From: Acetatifactor sp.
GTDB taxonomy: Bacteria; Bacillota; Clostridia; Lachnospirales; Lachnospiraceae
Assembly (NCBI GenBank): GCA_016290775.1
Contig: JAEEVF010000003.1
Location: forward strand, 124,001-188,000
Direction of reading: 5' to 3'
Length of the DNA stretch: 64,000 bases
Shown: in pieces, positions 8,823-16,126 of the stretch
How the letters are laid out: each line of letters opens with the position of its first letter
Position numbering within the stretch: position 1 is the first letter of the stretch
The notes under the pieces: generated by a model
Seen by the model: the letters and a program-made list of their open reading frames with translations, nothing else
Told to the model about the DNA's origin: nothing
Databases searched by the model: none
Program-made: the position numbers and the translations under genes

Positions 8823-8908
8823 GCCTTGCCCCTCCTTTCCGATTACCATGATATCGTAAATAAAGGGGCTCCACATCCCTAAGGCGGGTAAATTTGGGTA
8901 ACCCCCCC

Positions 8909-8957
8909 ATCACCCGTTTTACCTACCCATTTTCATATACGCAGCATCACCCGTTTT
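8909..8957. repeat. Two 13-bp direct repeats upstream of the choline-lipid operon
   Basis: CATCACCCGTTTT occurs at 8909-8921 and again at 8945-8957, 36 bp apart, between the MalT-like regulator gene and the operon it precedes. The region 8881-8940 also has several short ACCC/GGGT runs. Direct repeats at such spacing are typical of LuxR/MalT-type activator sites, so these are candidate operators for the neighbouring regulator. This is inference. Confidence 0.5.
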
Positions 8958-8990
8958 TCCACGAAAGCATATAATAAGCCAAAGGAAACT

Positions 8991-9028
8991 AAAAAGGCAG
9001 GAGGGAGTTTCCCTTCTGCCTTTTCTTT
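8991..9028. terminator. Rho-independent terminator after the LuxR-type regulator
   Basis: AAAAAGGCAG at 8991 pairs with CTGCCTTTT at 9016-9024, with an inner AGGGA/TCCCT stem. Read on the minus strand it lies about 65 bp after the regulator stop and ends in a T-run, separating it from the downstream operon. Confidence 0.8.
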
Positions 9029-9090
9029 TCGCATGATGCTTGCATATATTCGCGCTTTTGCTTTGTGTTACCTTTGCACGCTGCTTATCG

Positions 9091-11553
9091 TTACCTCAGC
9101 ATGTCAACAAGCTTGCTTCTGCGATCAATATTCATTTTTTGGAAAGCGATCTTCAGGTGGTGCTTTACCGTATTCTCCGAGATGTTCAGACGCTTTGCGA
9201 TCTCCTTATTGTGCAGGCCCTTTGCGGCGAGCTCTGCCACCTCCCTCTCGCGTTCCGTCAGCTCCTCCTCATTCTCCTCGGCCTGATCCTCAAGCATGGC
9301 AAAGATCCGGCTCTCGTCCGCGCGATTGTAACGGATGTCAAGCGATTTGATCTCGCGGATCGTCTTGGCATGCTTTGTGGCAATGTTTGGCATGAGGAAC
9401 AAGATCTGGAAGTACTTGCGAAAGCATGCGATAAAGGTGTAATTGCGGTCCTGTCCTGCCAGCGCCAGCGACTTGTCCAGGTACTCCGAAGCCTTCACCA
9501 CCCGTCCGATGGCCAGGTAACAAAGCGCCAGGCCACAGTACATAAAGTTCCTCGTTGAGGTGGAGATCAGCCGCTCATCCAGCTCCAGTGAAGCTTCCAC
9601 GGAGGCGATCGCCTTGCTGTACTCCTTTTTGAGGAGCAGGTCCGTGATCCTGCAGGTCTTGATCATAAAGTTCGTGAAGGTCAGGTCGGAAAGCTTGTCC
9701 GCCTCGCCCTGGGTCCAAAGTGCGGAACGCCCCGTCTCCATCATCAAACCGAGCAGGTACCCTCTGACCGTCTCCACCATGTAGGTGTTTAGCATCTTCC
9801 CTTGCAGGAAGGAAAAGCCCTGTGCCTTGTTCTCCAAGTAATCAACGGCCTTTTGCAGCCCCATCATGTCGGAGCGATAGATCGCGTTGATGCCAAGAAG
9901 GAGGGCTGCGCCATATGCCGCAGGAGCATTTCCGGACTGCTCCGCAAGGAAGGCGGCTTTGTACGCCTGAATGTCGGATTCCTCAAACCTGCCTTGGACG
10001 GAATAGGCTTCGCCGCGATATATTTCCGCCGCGCCAGCTGCATGATCTCCGGTCAGTCGGTTGTAAAGCTTCATCACGCGGTCCATTACGTCCGCAGTGG
10101 AAAGCATCGTGCCCGGCTTGGAATAGAGCAGATACCACATGGATGTGCAGCCGAACAGGAAGGGCTCCTCGCGCACAAAAAGCTCGGAGGCGCGCTCGAG
10201 ATATTCCTCGGCCTTTAGGTACTTTTGCTCCATTTTCTCAAGATCCGGGAAATCGGAAAGCGCATCGAGAAGATACCACTCGCCAAGGAGCTGCTCATCG
10301 CCAAGCTCCTCGAAAAGCGCGAAGATCCGCTTCATCTGCGCTTCGAATTCGTCAAAATAACATCCGGCGTATAGCCCGTAGCAAAGGCGAAGGAGCGACA
10401 GGGGATATTTTGCCTGAAGTTCCTTCGGGCAACGCCGAAGAACGGTCCTTGCCAGCTCCTGATAAGAGGTGCCGTCAAAATCCTCCGTGATCAGGCAGAC
10501 CAGACGACAAGCCAAGATACTCTCGTCATCATCCGCATGATAAAAGCAGTTCACGGCTGCGCGGTCCAGGCCGTTTTTCTGATAGACCTTACCGGATTTG
10601 CGATACACGTCGCGACGGAACTCCCGGTCCGTCTCTGCAAGGCGGTTTCGAAGGAAGCGCAACAATATCTCATGCGGATAAAACTCTCTGCGGACCTTCT
10701 GGTGCCGCACCAGAGGCGTTCTGCGAAACAGCTGCATCAGCTCTTCCTCCGCGATGGAGCCCTCTGGCAAAAACTCACCCACGGTTGTTTCCGAAAGGCG
10801 GTCAAACAGACAGACGCGAAGAAGGATCTCCTGCTCCTGCTGTTGCAGTCGCTTCCAGAAAAGTTCAAACAAGAGGTCTTCCATGTCCTGAATGCGCGCG
10901 TGCTCCTGGCTGTCGGACTCGCTCTCAAGGCACAGTGCCACTGCTGCCGCCCAGCCATCCGTCCACTTGCGGATCTCGGTGATCCTCTCCTTGGTCACCT
11001 GCACTCCAAGCTGCGCCGCAAAGGCCTCAATGTCCTTTTCGGAAAGCAAAAGGTCGCGGCTCCTGAAATAGCAGATCGCCCCCTCGAGGGAGGAAAGCAC
11101 GGCGCGGTGACGCCCGAAATTCTGCGAGATAAAGATCGTGCGTAGGCCGTCCCTCGGCCGTTTTGCAAGGCTGTCGAGCACCTGGGGCTGCCAATTGGAA
11201 AGCGCAAACTGGAAGTTGTCAAAAACCAGCGTCAGCGGCTCTTCCACGTGAAGCTCCGTCAGGATCTTTGCCGCGCGCTCCGCATTGCTTCGGTTGAGGT
11301 ACCCGAGGTCCAGGAGCTTTCCGGCGGCGATCTCATCTACCTGGTTGATCTGGCGGATGAACCACCGAAAACTGCTGTCCGGAATGCTCTCCACGGCCGT
11401 ATACCAAAAAACGGGCTCATCCCTGCCGTCCAAGATCCGGTGCACGGCTGTGGTCTTGCCATAGCCTGCCGGCGCTTCCAAAATGGAAAGCGGACTGTCA
11501 AGAATGCGTCCGAGCTTTTGTAACAATTCGTCTGAAAAATATAATTCGTCCAT
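9091..11553 (-). CDS. MalT-like LuxR-family ATP-dependent transcriptional regulator
   Basis: An 820-residue regulator. Near the N-terminus is a Walker A loop (APAGYGKTT, about residues 25-33), and LTLVFDNFQ near residue 110 fits Walker B of the MalT/STAND ATPase family. The middle, about residues 330-740, is helical and likely forms tetratricopeptide-type repeats that sense an inducer. The last 60 residues are a LuxR helix-turn-helix beginning LTEREREVAELAAKG. Such proteins are ATP- and ligand-dependent activators. ATG 11553 is chosen over an upstream in-frame start because of a GAGGG site five bases before it and a promoter ending just upstream. It is transcribed toward the choline-lipid operon and may control it; the inducer is unknown. 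Confidence 0.88.
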   Translation of the reverse strand: MDELYFSDELLQKLGRILDSPLSILEAPAGYGKTTAVHRILDGRDEPVFWYTAVESIPDSSFRWFIRQINQVDEIAAGKLLDLGYLNRSNAERAAKILTELHVEEPLTLVFDNFQFALSNWQPQVLDSLAKRPRDGLRTIFISQNFGRHRAVLSSLEGAICYFRSRDLLLSEKDIEAFAAQLGVQVTKERITEIRKWTDGWAAAVALCLESESDSQEHARIQDMEDLLFELFWKRLQQQEQEILLRVCLFDRLSETTVGEFLPEGSIAEEELMQLFRRTPLVRHQKVRREFYPHEILLRFLRNRLAETDREFRRDVYRKSGKVYQKNGLDRAAVNCFYHADDDESILACRLVCLITEDFDGTSYQELARTVLRRCPKELQAKYPLSLLRLCYGLYAGCYFDEFEAQMKRIFALFEELGDEQLLGEWYLLDALSDFPDLEKMEQKYLKAEEYLERASELFVREEPFLFGCTSMWYLLYSKPGTMLSTADVMDRVMKLYNRLTGDHAAGAAEIYRGEAYSVQGRFEESDIQAYKAAFLAEQSGNAPAAYGAALLLGINAIYRSDMMGLQKAVDYLENKAQGFSFLQGKMLNTYMVETVRGYLLGLMMETGRSALWTQGEADKLSDLTFTNFMIKTCRITDLLLKKEYSKAIASVEASLELDERLISTSTRNFMYCGLALCYLAIGRVVKASEYLDKSLALAGQDRNYTFIACFRKYFQILFLMPNIATKHAKTIREIKSLDIRYNRADESRIFAMLEDQAEENEEELTEREREVAELAAKGLHNKEIAKRLNISENTVKHHLKIAFQKMNIDRRSKLVDMLR

Positions 11554-11590
11554 TGTTTCCCTCGCATACACGCGTTTTCCAACACCTTTT

Positions 11591-11619
11591 ATTATATCAT
11601 GAAAACACGCCAAAATCAA
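11591..11619 (-). promoter_or_regulatory. Sigma-A promoter of the MalT-like regulator
   Basis: On the minus strand, -35 TTGATT (11614-11619) and -10 TATAAT (11591-11596) are separated by 17 bp, about 40 bp before the chosen start codon. Confidence 0.75.
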
Positions 11620-11690
11620 TGACAGGAGGCACTTTCTGCCAATGTTTTCGGGGTTTTTTCGAAGTTGTCCCGGGGGATTTAGCGAATTGG

Positions 11691-11718
11691 TTGACATTTG
11701 GGAATGGTATGATATGAT
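11691..11718 (+). promoter_or_regulatory. Strong promoter of the 39-residue peptide gene
   Basis: A perfect -35 TTGACA (11691-11696) and a -10 TATGAT (11713-11718) lie 16 bp apart. The promoter is divergent from that of the regulator. The leader of about 75 bases contains the inverted repeat GTCACGTGTGAC (from 11767). Confidence 0.75.
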
Positions 11719-11798
11719 AGTAACGTGGATCCAACGGATCCCATGAACCGAAGCGTACGCAAACCGTCACGTGTGACATGAAAAAATAGGAGAATCCC

Positions 11799-11918
11799 AT
11801 GAACGTATTATTCATTTTGGGCGGGGGACTGCTGATCATCATCATTGCAGTCGTGATCGCCGTCGTAAGTTCCGTAGTCAGTGCAATTGCCGCAGACCAA
11901 GATGACGGAGAGGAATGA
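11799..11918 (+). CDS. 39-residue single-pass membrane peptide, unknown function
   Basis: A short gene with a strong consensus promoter upstream, an AGGAGA ribosome site, and a terminator that starts inside its last codons. The peptide is 39 residues: a short N-terminus (MNVLFILGGG), a single very hydrophobic helix of about 20 residues rich in Ile, Val and Leu, and a short acidic tail ending DQDDGEE. Predicted topology is one transmembrane segment with a charged tail. No family is recognised. Possible roles are a regulatory membrane peptide or a toxin-like small protein, but nothing in the sequence decides. It stands alone between the regulator gene and the arabinofuranosidase gene. Confidence that it is a gene rests on the complete set of expression signals. 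Confidence 0.75.
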   Translation: MNVLFILGGGLLIIIIAVVIAVVSSVVSAIAADQDDGEE

Positions 11919-11940
11919 ATCCTCTCCGTCATTTCTTTTT
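11904..11940 (+). terminator. Terminator of the 39-residue peptide gene
   Basis: A perfect 10-bp stem, GACGGAGAGG with CCTCTCCGTC, has a 7-base loop that includes the stop codon and is followed by a T-rich tract (ATTTCTTTTT). Confidence 0.88.
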
Positions 11941-11981
11941 GCTTGATATTCTTTTTACACGACGCTCTTTTTGCCTCATTG

Positions 11982-12037
11982 CTTCTTCAGCATCACTTCT
12001 TCAGCATCACTTCTTCAGAATTACTTCTTCAGGGTTA
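11982..12037. repeat. Four 14-bp tandem repeats across the arabinofuranosidase stop codon
   Basis: The unit CTTCTTCAGCATCA and variants occurs at 11982, 11996, 12010 and 12024. The stop codon (12021-12023) lies inside the third unit, so the last codons of the protein and the trailer have been expanded by a period not divisible by three. Confidence 0.8.
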
Positions 12038-13523
12038 CTTCCAAGAGCACGACGCTTCTTGCAGGAAGCTCAAAGCTAAGGCCTTCCTTGGTCACGGTCA
12101 CGCCTTCGTACTCAGTGCCCTGTACCTTGTTCGGTGTTCTGAAGGTGTTGTGTGCATCCATCTTTCCAGTCACGATCTGAGCCTTCACCGACTTCACCTT
12201 GCTGCTGCCAAAGGTCACTTCCATGGCCTCAGGCGCATCCAATGACATGTTTGTCATAGTGATATAAAGCTTGCCCTTCGCATCCATGGAAACGGATTCC
12301 GTCATCTTCTGTGCCTTCAGGTTGCCAATGCCGACGTCCTCGTTGCCGATCAGCGTGGACTCCACGAGATCGTTGTCCTGATGCACCTTGTACAGGTTGA
12401 ACACGTGCCAGGTGGGGGTCTTTACCATCTTCTTGCCCTCGGTCAGGATCACTGCCTGAAGCACGTTCACCATCTGTGCGATGTTTGCCATCTTCACGCG
12501 GTCGCAATGCTTGTTGAAGAGGTTTAAGTTGATGCCTGCGACAAGCGCGTCACGAATGGAGTTCTGCTGATAGAGGAATCCGGGATTGGTTCCGGGCTCC
12601 ACGTCATACCAGGTGCCCCACTCGTCTACGATCATGCCGATCTTCTTCTCGGGATCGAAGCGATCCATGATCGCGCCGTGCTGACGGATCAGCGTATCCA
12701 TATACATCGTCTTCTCCATGGTGCTGTACCAGTCTTCCTTGGAGAAATCGGTTGCCGATCCCTTGTGTGCCCAGTTGCCATAAGGCACGGTGTAATAATG
12801 CAAGGACAATCCGTTCATATAGCCAAAGCCATGATCGAAGCAGGTCTCAAGGACCTTCTGCGTCCAGGCATAGTCATCGCCGTTTGCGCCACAGGCGATC
12901 TTGTAGATGGGATGCTCATGGTCGTAATTGCGGACATAGGTCTGGTATCTGCGGAACTGATCGCCGTAAAACTCCGGACGCATGTTGCCGCCGCAGCCCC
13001 AGTTCTCGTTACCGACGCCAAAATAATCCACGACCCAAGGCTCCTCGTGGCCGTTTTCTTTTCTCTGATCTGCCATGGGGGACACGCCCTTGAAGGTCAT
13101 GTACTCCACCCACTCGCTCATCTCCTGAACGGTGCCGCTTCCCACATTGCCGTTCACGTAAGCCTTACATCCAATCTGCTTGCACAGCTCCATGAATTCA
13201 TGGGTGCCAAAGCTGTTGTCCTCAACGACGCCGCCCCAGTGCGTATTGATCATCTTCTTACGCTTTTCCTTCGGGCCGATGCCATCCTTCCAGTGATATT
13301 CATCCGCAAAACATCCGCCGGGCCAGCGCAGCACGGGAACCTTGATCTCCTTCAAGGCTTCCACTACGTCCTTACGCATGCCGTTCACGTTGGGGATGTC
13401 AGAATTCTCCCCTACGTAGATTCCTTCATAAATGCACCTTCCCAAATGCTCGGAAAAATGCCCCTGTAATTCGGGGTTTACGTGTCCCTGCTTCACTTCG
13501 GGATTTACAAATAGTTTTGCCAT
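12021..13523 (-). CDS. Intracellular alpha-L-arabinofuranosidase, GH51
   Basis: A 500-residue glycoside hydrolase family 51 enzyme, full length for the family. The acid/base glutamate is E173 in GVGNENWG and the nucleophile is E301 in MIVDEWGTW; the N-terminal [13 protein letters not shown] block is also typical. It has no signal peptide, so it acts in the cytoplasm on imported arabino-oligosaccharides, releasing L-arabinose. The C-terminal all-beta domain ends at residue 500. Start ATG 13523 has a GGAGG site. The gene has its own promoter and an operator-like palindrome and follows the isomerase, DUF4867 and xylulokinase genes on the same strand, consistent with a pentose-use cluster. Confidence 0.95.
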   Translation of the reverse strand: MAKLFVNPEVKQGHVNPELQGHFSEHLGRCIYEGIYVGENSDIPNVNGMRKDVVEALKEIKVPVLRWPGGCFADEYHWKDGIGPKEKRKKMINTHWGGVVEDNSFGTHEFMELCKQIGCKAYVNGNVGSGTVQEMSEWVEYMTFKGVSPMADQRKENGHEEPWVVDYFGVGNENWGCGGNMRPEFYGDQFRRYQTYVRNYDHEHPIYKIACGANGDDYAWTQKVLETCFDHGFGYMNGLSLHYYTVPYGNWAHKGSATDFSKEDWYSTMEKTMYMDTLIRQHGAIMDRFDPEKKIGMIVDEWGTWYDVEPGTNPGFLYQQNSIRDALVAGINLNLFNKHCDRVKMANIAQMVNVLQAVILTEGKKMVKTPTWHVFNLYKVHQDNDLVESTLIGNEDVGIGNLKAQKMTESVSMDAKGKLYITMTNMSLDAPEAMEVTFGSSKVKSVKAQIVTGKMDAHNTFRTPNKVQGTEYEGVTVTKEGLSFELPARSVVLLEVTLKK

Positions 13524-13541
13524 TTCATTTCCTCCATGGTA

Positions 13542-13553
13542 GTAAGTGCTTAC
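13542..13553. promoter_or_regulatory. LacI/CcpA-like operator palindrome
   Basis: GTAAGTGCTTAC is an inverted repeat lying between the -10 box and the start codon of the arabinofuranosidase gene. In minus-strand reading TTGTAAGCACTTACTA differs from the catabolite-responsive element pattern by one central base, so carbon-source repression is likely; the protein that binds is not known. Confidence 0.6.
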
Positions 13554-13559
13554 AAGTCT

Positions 13560-13588
13560 ACTATAATGGACTGACCAAATAAAGTCAA
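13560..13588 (-). promoter_or_regulatory. Promoter of the arabinofuranosidase gene
   Basis: Minus-strand -35 TTGACT (13583-13588) and -10 TATAGT (13560-13565) have a 17-bp spacer. The start site would fall close to the operator palindrome. Confidence 0.75.
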
Positions 13589-13603
13589 TGCCTCTTTTCT
13601 ATT

Positions 13604-13631
13604 TTGTAAATCGTTTTTTGTAAATCGTTTT
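13604..13631. repeat. Perfect 14-bp tandem duplication upstream of the promoter
   Basis: TTGTAAATCGTTTT is present twice with no gap, immediately upstream of the arabinofuranosidase promoter. Its TTGTAA start resembles a half of the downstream operator, so it may be an additional regulator site. Confidence 0.6.
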
Positions 13632-13646
13632 AGGTGTGGCGTGGAT

Positions 13647-13683
13647 CAAAAAAGAGCGCATGATCATTCCTGACCATGCGCTC
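13647..13683 (-). terminator. Terminator after the sugar isomerase gene
   Basis: On the minus strand GAGCGCATG pairs with CATGCGCTC and is followed by TTTTTT. It lies 33 bp after the isomerase stop, making the arabinofuranosidase a separate unit. Confidence 0.9.
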
Positions 13684-13716
13684 CATAATTATTGATCTAA
13701 TGCTGCCGCCAGTCTC

Positions 13717-15201
13717 TTATGCCCAAGGATTCTCGGTGATGTAAGGAACGGACTTCGGCTGGTTGTAGTTCAGATCCTCTACGGGAACGCCGATGAACTT
13801 GAATACTTCATACAGAGCCTTTCCGAAGTGACCGAATGCTACTGCGCCGTGATGAGGGAAGTTCTTCTCGATCAGAACGTGACGATAGAACCTGCCCATC
13901 TCAGGGATTGCGAACACGCCGATGGAACCGAAGGACTGGGTGCGAACGTCCAGAACCTCGCCCTGTGCGATGTAAGCGCGGAGCTTGCAATCAGCGGTGG
14001 ACTGCAGACGATAGAAGGTGATCTTTCCAGGAGCGATGTCGCCCTCGAGGGTTCCGTTGGTAACCTCGATGGGAAGTGCTCTTGCCATGATCTTCTGATA
14101 CTTCATCTCGCAGAATGCCAGCTTCTTGGAGCAGGTATTGCCGCAGTGGAAGCCCATGAAGGTATCCTTGTGGGTGTAAGGGAACTTGCCCTCGATGGAC
14201 TGCTTGTACATGTCAGCAGGTACGGAGTTGTTGATGTCGAGCAGAGTTACTGCATCTGCGCTTACGCAGGTACCGATGAACTCGGACAGACATCCGTAAA
14301 TGTCAACCTCACAGGATACGGGGATGCCCATACCGGTAAGACGGCTGTTTACGTAGCAAGGTACGAAACCAAACTGAGTCTGGAATGCAGGCCAGCACTT
14401 GCCAGCGATTGCAACGTACTTTCTGTAGCCTCTGTGAGCCTCAACCCAGTCAAGAAGGGTCAGCTCATACTGAGCGAGCTTCTCAAGAACTTCAGGCTTC
14501 TTGTTGCCTGCGCCAAGCTCTGCAGCCATCTCTGCAACCTTTGCAGGGATTCTTGCGTCGCCGGCATGCTTGTTGAAGGATTCGAACAGATCCAGCTCGG
14601 AGTTCTCCTCGATCTCAACGCCAAGGTTGTAAAGCTGCTTGATGGGAGCGTTACAAGCAAGGAAGTTAAGAGGTCTGGGACCGAAGGAAATGATCTTCAG
14701 ATCGGAAAGTCCAACGATCGCACGAGCGATGGGAACGAACTCGTTGATCATGTCAGCGCACTCCTCAGCAGTGCCAACAGGATACTCGGGGATATATGCC
14801 TTAACGTTGCGAAGCTTTAAGTTGTAGCTTGCGTTCAGCATGCCACAGTAAGCGTCGCCACGGCCATCCTGCAGGTCTGCCTGGCTCTCCTCTGCAGCTG
14901 CAACGAAGATGGAAGGACCATCAAAGTGCTTAGCAAGCAGGGTCTCGGAGATTTCAGGGCCAAAGTTTCCAAGGTATACGCAAAGTGCGTTACAACCAGC
15001 CTTCTTGATATCCTCAAGAGCCTGAACCATGTGGATCTCGCTCTCAACGATACAGATGGGGCACTCATAAATGTCAGCTGCGTTGTACTTCTTAGTGTAC
15101 GCGTCGACCAGGGCCTTTCTTCTGTTAACGGACAGGCTCTCGGGGAAGCAGTCACGGCTAACGGCTACAATACCAATTTTTACCTGAGGTAAATTGTTCA
15201 T
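13717..15201 (-). CDS. L-fucose/L-arabinose isomerase superfamily protein
   Basis: A 494-residue ketol-isomerase of the FucI/AraA superfamily, similar in length to arabinose and fucose isomerases. It has the alternating alpha/beta N-terminal region, a CVYLGNFGPE segment around residue 92, and a C-terminal domain with FHCGNTCSKK followed by a beta-rich end (FPHHGAVAFGHFG) where the metal-binding histidine is expected. It is not a close match to classical AraA. The arabinofuranosidase, DUF4867 and xylulokinase neighbours suggest it converts L-arabinose to L-ribulose, or acts on a related pentose or deoxy sugar. A clear GGAGG site precedes ATG 15201. Substrate is inferred from context only. Confidence 0.82.
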   Translation of the reverse strand: MNNLPQVKIGIVAVSRDCFPESLSVNRRKALVDAYTKKYNAADIYECPICIVESEIHMVQALEDIKKAGCNALCVYLGNFGPEISETLLAKHFDGPSIFVAAAEESQADLQDGRGDAYCGMLNASYNLKLRNVKAYIPEYPVGTAEECADMINEFVPIARAIVGLSDLKIISFGPRPLNFLACNAPIKQLYNLGVEIEENSELDLFESFNKHAGDARIPAKVAEMAAELGAGNKKPEVLEKLAQYELTLLDWVEAHRGYRKYVAIAGKCWPAFQTQFGFVPCYVNSRLTGMGIPVSCEVDIYGCLSEFIGTCVSADAVTLLDINNSVPADMYKQSIEGKFPYTHKDTFMGFHCGNTCSKKLAFCEMKYQKIMARALPIEVTNGTLEGDIAPGKITFYRLQSTADCKLRAYIAQGEVLDVRTQSFGSIGVFAIPEMGRFYRHVLIEKNFPHHGAVAFGHFGKALYEVFKFIGVPVEDLNYNQPKSVPYITENPWA

Positions 15202-15384
15202 GTGGTAGTTCCTCCTTCAATTCATGTGTTTTTTTGATTTGTTTTTGATTTTTATTATGTCACCCTGCATATTCAGTCTAGCCCCCGCAGGGAAACCATC
15301 AGTACGTCTTGCCCGCCCCCTTCTGGGACTGGCTTTTCGATATGTCTCGCCGGGTCGCCTTCGCGGCGCCGGCACTGCCAAGCT

Positions 15385-16023
15385 TTACAGCGTGCAGTTC
15401 TCGCCCTTGAGGCCGATGAAGCTGCCTGCATCCAGGCCGCCCTCTGCATGGCCGATGAGCCACTTGTTCACTGCGGTGATCAGAGCGTCTTCGCTGGGTG
15501 CGGTACCGTCTGAGTTCACCTTTGCATGTGCGGTCTTCAGAGGATAGTTGGTTCCCTTCGGAAGAACGATGCCTACCTGGAAACCTGCGCCGTCCACGCC
15601 GCAAGGAGCATAGTGGAGCGTCGTTGCAAACACCTCAACAGCGGTGCCTGCGGGAACAAAGAATGCTTTCACGTTGGAAGTGTCATAGGTGAAGTCCGGT
15701 GCAACGTCAGCCAACAGACCAAGCATTAAGATCGCGTCGGTCGCTGCCACATTGATCTCGGAATCGCGATGATATTCCAGAGCGTTCAGCTTGTTGTTGT
15801 GACCATTGCAATAGCCGATCTGAATGGGCATCTCGCCATAGGTCGTCTCGGTCAGCGCCTGCATCACGCTCGTTGCTTCAAGGGATGCCACGCTGGGCTC
15901 ATAAACCACGCCCGCGGGAAGCTCCGTCTTCTTCAGAGCCTCTACCAGGGGAGCAAAATCCACGTTGGTGATGACTCTGCCGTACTTACGGAATTCCGCG
16001 TCGTTTACAGATAAGATTTTCAT
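15385..16023 (-). CDS. DUF4867 family, cupin-like sugar-metabolism protein
   Basis: A 212-residue protein resembling DUF4867, which is found beside FucI-like isomerases and xylulokinases in Clostridia and has no established function. The central part (LNALEYHRDSEINVA, then VKAFFVPAGTAVEVF and TLHYAPC) has the short-strand and Glu/His arrangement of a cupin or ureidoglycolate-lyase-like barrel. A sugar epimerase, isomerase or mutarotase role is therefore plausible. It is placed between the isomerase gene (183 bp downstream) and xylulokinase (103 bp upstream). An AGGAGG site precedes ATG 16023. The family call is moderate and the activity unassigned. Confidence 0.72.
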   Translation of the reverse strand: MKILSVNDAEFRKYGRVITNVDFAPLVEALKKTELPAGVVYEPSVASLEATSVMQALTETTYGEMPIQIGYCNGHNNKLNALEYHRDSEINVAATDAILMLGLLADVAPDFTYDTSNVKAFFVPAGTAVEVFATTLHYAPCGVDGAGFQVGIVLPKGTNYPLKTAHAKVNSDGTAPSEDALITAVNKWLIGHAEGGLDAGSFIGLKGENCTL

Positions 16024-16069
16024 GACTTTCGTAACCCTCCTTTTAGGTTTCTTTTGTTATTTGCATCCA

Positions 16070-16098
16070 CGGATTGCTCCGTTGCAATGCAACTCTCG
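16070..16098. repeat. 29-bp intergenic repeat, copy 1
   Basis: This sequence starts CGGATTGCTCCGTTGC and ends ACTCTCG. It matches 48229-48257 at 27 of 29 positions. Both copies lie in short gaps between genes and contain a small imperfect inverted repeat (GTTGC, spacer, GCAAC). Confidence 0.6.
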
Positions 16099-16126
16099 AT
16101 TTTGGACCTTTGTACCCTGGGATGAA

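Noticed and set aside
9033-9558. Plus-strand open frames at the end of the LuxR-type gene
   Set aside because: They start near the terminator and read through the antisense of the HTH region without ribosome sites or recognisable domains.
11731-11772. A 12-codon leader peptide before the 39-residue peptide gene
   Set aside because: It has an ATG but no ribosome site and no regulatory codon run.
11982-12037. Possible CRISPR-like repeat array
   Set aside because: The repeats are 14-bp tandem units with no spacers, spanning a gene end, and no cas genes are present.
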